Positions 33,568 to 38,639 of a stretch of DNA of 38,639 nucleotides are shown piece after piece; position 1 is the stretch's first letter, and the number at the start of each line of letters is the position of its first letter. Below the pieces are notes generated by a model. It worked only from the letters and a program-made list of their open reading frames with translations, was not told where the DNA came from and made no database searches. The position numbers and the translations under genes are program-made. Source of the stretch: Bacteroidota bacterium (lineage in GTDB: Bacteria > Bacteroidota > Bacteroidia > NS11-12g > UBA955); the NCBI GenBank assembly GCA_027621365.1, contig JAQCBH010000019.1, positions 1-38,639 of the forward strand. Direction: 5' to 3'.

Positions 33568-34521
33568 TTAGAAAATTTCTTGGCAGATGGCCTGGGTTTG
33601 GCCGCTTTTCCCCATGGTATAGAAGTGCAGAACAGGAGCCTTTTTGGCGATCAACTCTTTGCATTGAGCAATGGCCCATTCGGTACCTACCTTCTCTATA
33701 TCAGCCTCGTTTTTGCAGGCGTCAACGGCCTGGCTGAGGTCGTAAGGAATGTTGATGTGGAACAATTTGGGCAGCATATACAATTGCTTGCGCGTTTTCA
33801 AGGGCTTGATTCCTGGAATGATGGGAACAGTGATGCCTTCGGCACGGCAGCGGTCCACAAAGTCAAAGTAGACTTGGTTGTCGAAGAACATTTGGGTCAC
33901 CAAGAACTTGGCACCAGCCTCCACCTTGCGCTTTAAGAACTTCAAGTCGCTTTCCAAGTTGGGTGCGTCCATGTGCTTTTCGGGATAGGCCGCAGCGCCT
34001 ACACAGAAGTCAGAGGCGGCTGAATTGCTCAATCCCTCGTCCAAATAAATACCGGCGTTCATGTTTTGGATTTGGTGAATCAGATCCAAAGCATTCTTGT
34101 TGCCATCGGGTTCGGGCTCAAAATGGGTATCGCCTTTGCGCGGGTCACCGCGCAAAGCCAGCATGTTGTCAATGCCGAGAAAGTGCAGATCAATTAGGGC
34201 GTTTTCGGTGTCTTCTTTGCTGAATCCGCCGCAAATGAGGTGAGGAACGGCATCGACCTTGTAACGGTTCTGGATGGCGGCACAAATGGCCACCGTGCCG
34301 GGACGCTTTCGGGTAGAAATGCGGTCGTAAGAGCCGTCTTGGCGCTTTTTCAGCACATAATCTTCGCGGTGGTAGGTGACATCAATGAAGGAGGGGTTGA
34401 ACTCCATCAAAGGGTCGATGCCCTCGTAGATGCTTTCCATGCCGCGACCTTTCAAGGGAGGCAAGATTTCAAAGGAGAAAAGGGTGCGGTCAGAGCCGGC
34501 TATGTGATCGGTAATTTTCAT
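33568..34521 (-). CDS. metF: methylenetetrahydrofolate reductase
   Basis: A 317-residue TIM-barrel flavoenzyme that makes 5-methyl-THF for methionine synthesis. Landmarks are LFSFEILPPLKGRG near the N-terminus (catalytic Glu region), FIDVTYHRED, PHLICGGFSKEDTENALIDLHFLGIDNMLALRGDPRKGD (FAD site) and GAKFLVTQMFFDNQVYFDFVDRCRAEGI. The start is ATG 34521, 1 nt after the M28 peptidase stop. Confidence 0.95.
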   Translation of the reverse strand: MKITDHIAGSDRTLFSFEILPPLKGRGMESIYEGIDPLMEFNPSFIDVTYHREDYVLKKRQDGSYDRISTRKRPGTVAICAAIQNRYKVDAVPHLICGGFSKEDTENALIDLHFLGIDNMLALRGDPRKGDTHFEPEPDGNKNALDLIHQIQNMNAGIYLDEGLSNSAASDFCVGAAAYPEKHMDAPNLESDLKFLKRKVEAGAKFLVTQMFFDNQVYFDFVDRCRAEGITVPIIPGIKPLKTRKQLYMLPKLFHINIPYDLSQAVDACKNEADIEKVGTEWAIAQCKELIAKKAPVLHFYTMGKSGQTQAICQEIF

Positions 34522-34522
34522 C

Positions 34523-36310
34523 TTAGAAGGTCAAAGGAAGGGTTAGGGTTTCGTCTCCACGCTTCACTTTCACATCTACGGCATCTCCGGGGTTGTGACG
34601 GCCCAAAACCATCATGTAATCACCCATGCCGCCAATGTTATCATCGCCCACTTGCAAGACAATATCCCCGCGTTGCAATCCCGCTTTCTCGGCAGGTTTG
34701 CCCGCTGATACGCCGTCGATTTTCAGGCCGGGTCCCTCAAAGCTGTAATCGGGCATCACGCCCATGGTCACTTTGAACTTGCTCCGGCCAGGTTGGGCGT
34801 CTTTGGTTTTGGTGAAGGGCAACCAACGGTTTTCGTTGACGCCTTCGATGAGCTCTTCCAAGACGCGAACGCTGTATTCCATGCCCCAGTAATTGATGCG
34901 GTCTTCGTCATCATCAGGGGTGTGGTAATCGGGGTGCTGCCCGCTGAAGGCATGTATGACGGGAATGCCTTCCAGGTAGAAAGAAGCGTGGTCAGAAGGG
35001 CCCAAGCCAGAAGAAGTGGTCTGAATGCTAACGGGAACCAAGCCTTCGGCGAGTTCGGCCGAGTCATCAGCCAAGTCTTCTAGGATTTCGCTCCAAACGG
35101 GAGAGGTGCCTACCCCGTTCAGGGTTAACACTTTCTTTTCAATGTCGATGCGGCCCAACATGTCGATGTTCACCACGGCATTGACTCGGCCCAAGGCGGC
35201 TAGGCTTCTTCCGTATTTGGATTTGGGCTTGCCAGAAAGCACTTCAGGAGCGTGTTGGATGAAGTATTTGGAACCCAACAAACCCAATTCTTCGCCGCTG
35301 AAGGCCAAGAACAGGTAGTTGTTTTTGCGGTAATCTCGGCCTTTCAAGCTGCGGGCCAGTTCCAACATGGCGGCCACACCTGAAGCGTTGTCATCGGCTC
35401 CGTTGTGAATGGCTTGAGGACCGGTGTAGCGGCTGTTCTCGTACTCGTTGAGGCCGATGTGGTCATGGTGGGCGCAAATGACGACGGTCTTGCGGCGGCG
35501 GTTGTTTTTGTAGCCAATCACGTTGTGTCCCTCAGCCGAAGCTTCAAAAATGCGCGGAACCATCAAAGCGTTCATGCCCATGGGCCAGCGATCCAGATTG
35601 AAGAAATAAACGGGAATGCCCGCGTTTTGGGTACTTCGTCCCAAGTTGCCGTCGGGCTTTTTATCGCCTCGATCGCTGAGTATGAAAATAACCCCTACAG
35701 CACCGTGAGCTTTGGCCTGTTGCACTTTGTAGGGAATGGAACTGTATTCAGCCAAGTAGCTGTGAGGGTTCTCGTTTTGGCCAATGTAGCCCAAGCGAAT
35801 GATGGCCACTTTTCCTTTGACCTCGAGCCCCTTGTAATCGTCTCGACCCGAGTCGGGAATCACCAACCCATAGCCAGCGTCGACAACGGGGGCGTACACA
35901 GAGTCCATGCTGCTGCTTTGCGCCAGCGGATAAAAATCTTCAAACAGCTTCAACTCAGTGGGCATCTGGCCTTCGGGGCTTTCGAAAATCATGGCCAAAC
36001 GCGTTTGAGCGGTCGCCAAGCGAAACTGAATGATGCTGAAGTTCTGATAACCGTCGTCGCCCAAAAGGGTCAATCCCGATTGCAAGAATTGGTTTCGGAT
36101 GTAATCGGCACTCATGACTTCTCCAGGAGAGCCGGTTTGGCGGCCGCCCAACTCGTCAGAAGCCAAGTACTGAATATCGGCTTTCAAGCGCTGCTGGCGG
36201 GGAGTCAGTGCGGCATTGGCAATGACAGAAGGTGGCAAGTGAAGGTCGCCGGGTTGGGCCTGCAGTGTGAGCACAGAAGAAGCCAGAATCAAGAAAGCTA
36301 TAAAACGCAT
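34523..36310 (-). CDS. secreted M28-family metallopeptidase with PA and PDZ domains
   Basis: A 595-residue protein with signal peptide MRFIAFLILASSVLTLQA. A PA-type insert lies at about 140-240. The M28 zinc site is formed by His282 (CAHHDH), Asp307 (GADDNASG), Glu340-Glu341 (SGEELGLLG), Asp383 (NIDMLGR) and His463 (DYHTPDD). A C-terminal PDZ domain spans about 515-590 (GLQRGDIVLQVGDDNIGG). It is a likely periplasmic aminopeptidase. The PDZ domain suggests recruitment of a peptide or partner. ATG 36310 starts the signal peptide. The TauE gene stop is 8 nt upstream and metF follows after 1 nt. Confidence 0.93.
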   Translation of the reverse strand: MRFIAFLILASSVLTLQAQPGDLHLPPSVIANAALTPRQQRLKADIQYLASDELGGRQTGSPGEVMSADYIRNQFLQSGLTLLGDDGYQNFSIIQFRLATAQTRLAMIFESPEGQMPTELKLFEDFYPLAQSSSMDSVYAPVVDAGYGLVIPDSGRDDYKGLEVKGKVAIIRLGYIGQNENPHSYLAEYSSIPYKVQQAKAHGAVGVIFILSDRGDKKPDGNLGRSTQNAGIPVYFFNLDRWPMGMNALMVPRIFEASAEGHNVIGYKNNRRRKTVVICAHHDHIGLNEYENSRYTGPQAIHNGADDNASGVAAMLELARSLKGRDYRKNNYLFLAFSGEELGLLGSKYFIQHAPEVLSGKPKSKYGRSLAALGRVNAVVNIDMLGRIDIEKKVLTLNGVGTSPVWSEILEDLADDSAELAEGLVPVSIQTTSSGLGPSDHASFYLEGIPVIHAFSGQHPDYHTPDDDEDRINYWGMEYSVRVLEELIEGVNENRWLPFTKTKDAQPGRSKFKVTMGVMPDYSFEGPGLKIDGVSAGKPAEKAGLQRGDIVLQVGDDNIGGMGDYMMVLGRHNPGDAVDVKVKRGDETLTLPLTF

Positions 36311-36318
36311 AATGACAA

Positions 36319-37182
36319 TCAGTTAATCAAGTGATAAAGGGTTTTAACCAGCACCAAGGCTGATAGGCTTGCAAATATAATTCGCAAGGTGAGGGGAGAC
36401 AGGTCTTTGGCCTTTTTCTGTCCAAAAGAGGAGAATACCAAAACGCCGATGGCCATGGGTAAGAAATAGGGCCAAACCATATAGCCACTTTGGGCCAGAT
36501 GGGACAAGGCCGAAGTCGATTCGGTTTGAACTGGGGAAAAAACGAGCTGATTCGGGCTTTCGGTGAGGTAGTGAAGCAGCGATAAACTGGCCAGCATGGG
36601 AACAATGCTCAACGACAGGGCTGTGGCTTTGTGCATGGGCTTGTTTAGGAGCATGCGAAACAGAGGCACCATGATGATGCCCCCACCCAAGCCACTCAAG
36701 GAGACCACCGCCCCGGCCAGGAGCCCGACTAGGCTGCCCTTGATCCAAGAAGGTTCGGAATCCGCGCTGCTTTGGGTTTGATCAGCTCCTTTTGAGAGCA
36801 GCATATTGCCCATGGTGAGTAAGAGGAAACCCAGGAAGACAAAAGAAAAGCGGTCGGGGTTGTACCAATCGCCCTGCCGAATGGCCCAGCTCATGGCCCA
36901 AGAGCTCAGGGCTCCAGGAAGGCCGATGTGCAAGGATTCACGCCAGGCCCAGGTTCCCATCTTGTACTGACGGAATATACCCGACAGGCCGGAGGCGAAG
37001 ACCAGAAAGATGCTATTGGCCAAGGTGTAGCGTACGATTTCATCGGGTGGCAAAGACTGGGCTCTAAACAAATGATCCAGAACAGGAATGAAGATCAGTC
37101 CTCCACCCACGCCCATGATACCGGCTAAAAATCCCCCTAAACAGCCCAGAGCCAACAATCCGATCAAGGCGATAGCGCTCAT
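36319..37182 (-). CDS. TauE/SafE family sulfite/sulfonate exporter-like permease
   Basis: A 287-residue inner-membrane protein with eight or nine helices. The family motifs are GFLAGIMGVGGGLIFIPVL at the N-terminus and GLLAGAVVSLSGLGGGIIMVPLF in the second half, both with the Gly-rich loop. Members carry sulfite, organosulfur or other anions; the substrate here is unknown. Its ATG overlaps the S41 protease stop by 4 nt, and the M28 peptidase gene follows after 8 nt. Confidence 0.92.
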   Translation of the reverse strand: MSAIALIGLLALGCLGGFLAGIMGVGGGLIFIPVLDHLFRAQSLPPDEIVRYTLANSIFLVFASGLSGIFRQYKMGTWAWRESLHIGLPGALSSWAMSWAIRQGDWYNPDRFSFVFLGFLLLTMGNMLLSKGADQTQSSADSEPSWIKGSLVGLLAGAVVSLSGLGGGIIMVPLFRMLLNKPMHKATALSLSIVPMLASLSLLHYLTESPNQLVFSPVQTESTSALSHLAQSGYMVWPYFLPMAIGVLVFSSFGQKKAKDLSPLTLRIIFASLSALVLVKTLYHLIN

Positions 37183-38639
37183 GGAACTAAGAATCTTTGG
37201 TAGCGTTCGGGAGTGGTTACGATTGCGCTCGACTCGGCGATTTCAGGATCCAGAGCCAGTGCGGTAGCTGAATAGGGCGAAGCGGGCATGAGTCGCTTGA
37301 GCAAATCCAGCTGAGCCTCTTGTACGATGGCCTTTTTGGAGGCATTCATGGCGGCCAAGACCGCTCCTGTGTACTGAGAGGCAGAGGGCCATTGACCCCC
37401 GTACAACTTCCAATCGGCCTCGTTCAAGCCCATCGATTGAAGGGCTTTGGAACTTTCGGCTTTGAAGCGGGTGTAGGCATTGGATTGCACATAATCTAGC
37501 AGGGATGACCAAAGTCGATCGGGATCGCAATGGCGCATGACGGCCGCAGAATCAAAGTCAGCTGTTCGGGTTTCCGGACCCCAGTAGCGGTTTTGCTCTT
37601 GGGTGGCCCAGTCGAACAACAAGTGTTGGTCTTGGAGTTTTTTCAAAATCTCAGAACCGGCCAAGGGGTCAAAAAGGGCGTCGGGTTTCACCCCGCCTGC
37701 TTCGTACACCACCCGGCCATTGCGGGTTTTGAAAGACTGAATTTGATCGGCCTCCTTGGTCGTGGCTTTGCCATCTGCATCGCGGTGACCGTAGTCCAAT
37801 TTTTGGATGCAACGGCCTGAGGGAGTATGGTATCGAGCCGTGGTTAGTTTCATTTGGGTGCGGTAGGGCAGGTTGACATAGTTCTGCACCAAGCCTTTGC
37901 CAAAACTGTTTTGGCCGGCTATAACGGCGCGATCCAAATCTTGCAAGGCTCCACTCACCACTTCAGAAGCAGAGGCCGAATGATCGTCAATGAGCACTAC
38001 CAAGGGCAAAGATGGAGCTATGGCTGGGGCTGGACTTCTCCAGTCTTTGGGGCCTTTGTAGTTGCGGCCTTTCAGGGTTACAATGCTCACGTCAGGACCC
38101 ACGAAGTGCCCAACGATGGCTACGGCTTCGTTTAATAACCCGCCGCCATTGCCACGCAAATCCAACAGCAAGCCGTCTAAGTGGCCTTGGGCTTGAAGGG
38201 CCTTGAGCCGATCGCCCACCTCAGCCGCCGCTTTGGCGCCGAATTCATCGAGCTTGATGTAAGCCACCCGTTTTCCAGTAACCGAAGCGGGAACCAAACC
38301 GGAGTAGGAACTGCTTTGGGTCTGTACCGAGGCACGGGATACTAGTTTGCTATACGTACGGCCCTCACGAGTTATGCTCAAGCTGAACTGAGAACCGGGG
38401 GCTCCGCGAAGAAATCCTCGCAGTTCTTCTGAGCTGACGTTTTGCAGGTCGATTTCGCCCAGTTTGAGCAACTTGTCGCCGCAGCGTATATCAGCGTTCC
38501 AGAAAGCATAGCCCGGAAACACTTCGCTGACCACGTGGTAGCCGTCTTCTCGAATTTCGGTTCGGCAACCCACGCCACCGTATTCGCCTTGTCGTTCCAT
38601 CAAAGCCTCTTCGGCTTGGAACTCAGAGAAGAAATTGGT
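37179..38639 (-). CDS. S41 family C-terminal processing peptidase (N-terminus beyond window)
   Basis: At least 486 residues are visible, and the frame stays open to the right edge, so the true start lies outside; the internal TTG/ATG near 38603 is not a real start. The visible N-terminus TNFFSEFQAEEALMERQGEYGGVG fits a CtpA-type protein just before its PDZ domain. PDZ spans about 20-100. The catalytic Ser is in DDHSASASEVVSGAL and the Lys in FGKGLVQ, with LLLDLRGNGGGLLNEA upstream. A helical C-terminal extension follows. It is probably a periplasmic tail-specific protease. It is the first visible gene of the six-gene run and overlaps the TauE-like gene by 4 nt. Confidence 0.92.
   Translation of the reverse strand, partial: TNFFSEFQAEEALMERQGEYGGVGCRTEIREDGYHVVSEVFPGYAFWNADIRCGDKLLKLGEIDLQNVSSEELRGFLRGAPGSQFSLSITREGRTYSKLVSRASVQTQSSSYSGLVPASVTGKRVAYIKLDEFGAKAAAEVGDRLKALQAQGHLDGLLLDLRGNGGGLLNEAVAIVGHFVGPDVSIVTLKGRNYKGPKDWRSPAPAIAPSLPLVVLIDDHSASASEVVSGALQDLDRAVIAGQNSFGKGLVQNYVNLPYRTQMKLTTARYHTPSGRCIQKLDYGHRDADGKATTKEADQIQSFKTRNGRVVYEAGGVKPDALFDPLAGSEILKKLQDQHLLFDWATQEQNRYWGPETRTADFDSAAVMRHCDPDRLWSSLLDYVQSNAYTRFKAESSKALQSMGLNEADWKLYGGQWPSASQYTGAVLAAMNASKKAIVQEAQLDLLKRLMPASPYSATALALDPEIAESSAIVTTPERYQRFLVP

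Noticed and set aside
35405-36334. A 309-codon open frame on the plus strand
   Set aside because: It lies entirely opposite the M28 peptidase gene, which has a signal peptide and all zinc ligands. The antisense frame has no recognisable motif.
38570-38603. Internal TTG/ATG as start of the S41 protease
   Set aside because: The frame remains open to the window edge and the upstream residues (TNFFSEFQAEEAL) match the conserved segment that precedes the PDZ domain, so the gene is simply cut by the window.

Overview
This 38.6-kb window looks like ordinary chromosome of a member of the Bacteroidota, most likely a Flavobacteriales-type bacterium with mid-range G+C. The evidence is a type IX secretion (T9SS) plug protein (old DUF5103), a DUF6029-like outer-membrane protein, a BshA bacillithiol glycosyltransferase, an SDR-type threonine dehydrogenase, a bacterial geranylgeranylglyceryl-phosphate synthase, no purine-rich Shine-Dalgarno sequences, and many copies of the Bacteroidota -7 promoter box TAnnTTTG. 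No rRNA, tRNA, CRISPR array, insertion sequence or prophage was seen. The exact family is inference.

Layout. 1-362 (-): the N-terminal part of a FecR-like anti-sigma protein with a tandemly triplicated motif. 537-2563: divergent Gfo/Idh oxidoreductase and threonine dehydrogenase. 2589-5775: divergent miaB and a secreted DUF6029-like protein. 5971-8243: a small PspC protein, then an AT-rich island with two overlapping secreted proteins of unknown function. 8307-10383: TrmN6 methyltransferase coupled to a FecE-like ATPase, divergent from a GNAT acetyltransferase. 10399-13619: ABC-F ATPase and T9SS plug. 13626-16531 (-): polyprenyl diphosphate synthase, biotin carrier protein and a GT39-type membrane glycosyltransferase. 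16591-18450: a thioredoxin-like protein facing a GGGP synthase/membrane-protein pair. 18767-23695: B12-dependent ribonucleotide reductase, a clear terminator, and prolyl-tRNA synthetase. 23689-26817 (-): EamA transporter, ManC and KdsD. 26928-29622: RecQ and an ECF sigma factor. 29644-31254: BshA and TadA. 31251-38639 (-): a tightly packed six-gene run of S41 protease, TauE/SafE permease, M28 peptidase, MetF, RsgA and a beta-helix lipoprotein.

The genes are mostly housekeeping: tRNA modification (MiaB, TrmN6, TadA), translation (ProRS, ABC-F, RsgA), DNA precursors and repair (NrdJ, RecQ), isoprenoid and lipid supply (polyprenyl synthase, GGGPS, BCCP), envelope sugars (ManC, KdsD, GT39) and redox thiol synthesis (BshA). 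The least explained parts are: (i) a leader upstream of the EamA transporter with a full promoter, an intrinsic terminator and a mutually exclusive 8-bp antiterminator pairing, which looks like a riboswitch or attenuator; (ii) the triplicated anti-sigma motif, whose protein sequence is kept while its codons diverge; (iii) the AT-rich pair of secreted proteins; (iv) -7 boxes only 4-9 nt from the start codons of about eleven genes, which predicts many leaderless mRNAs.
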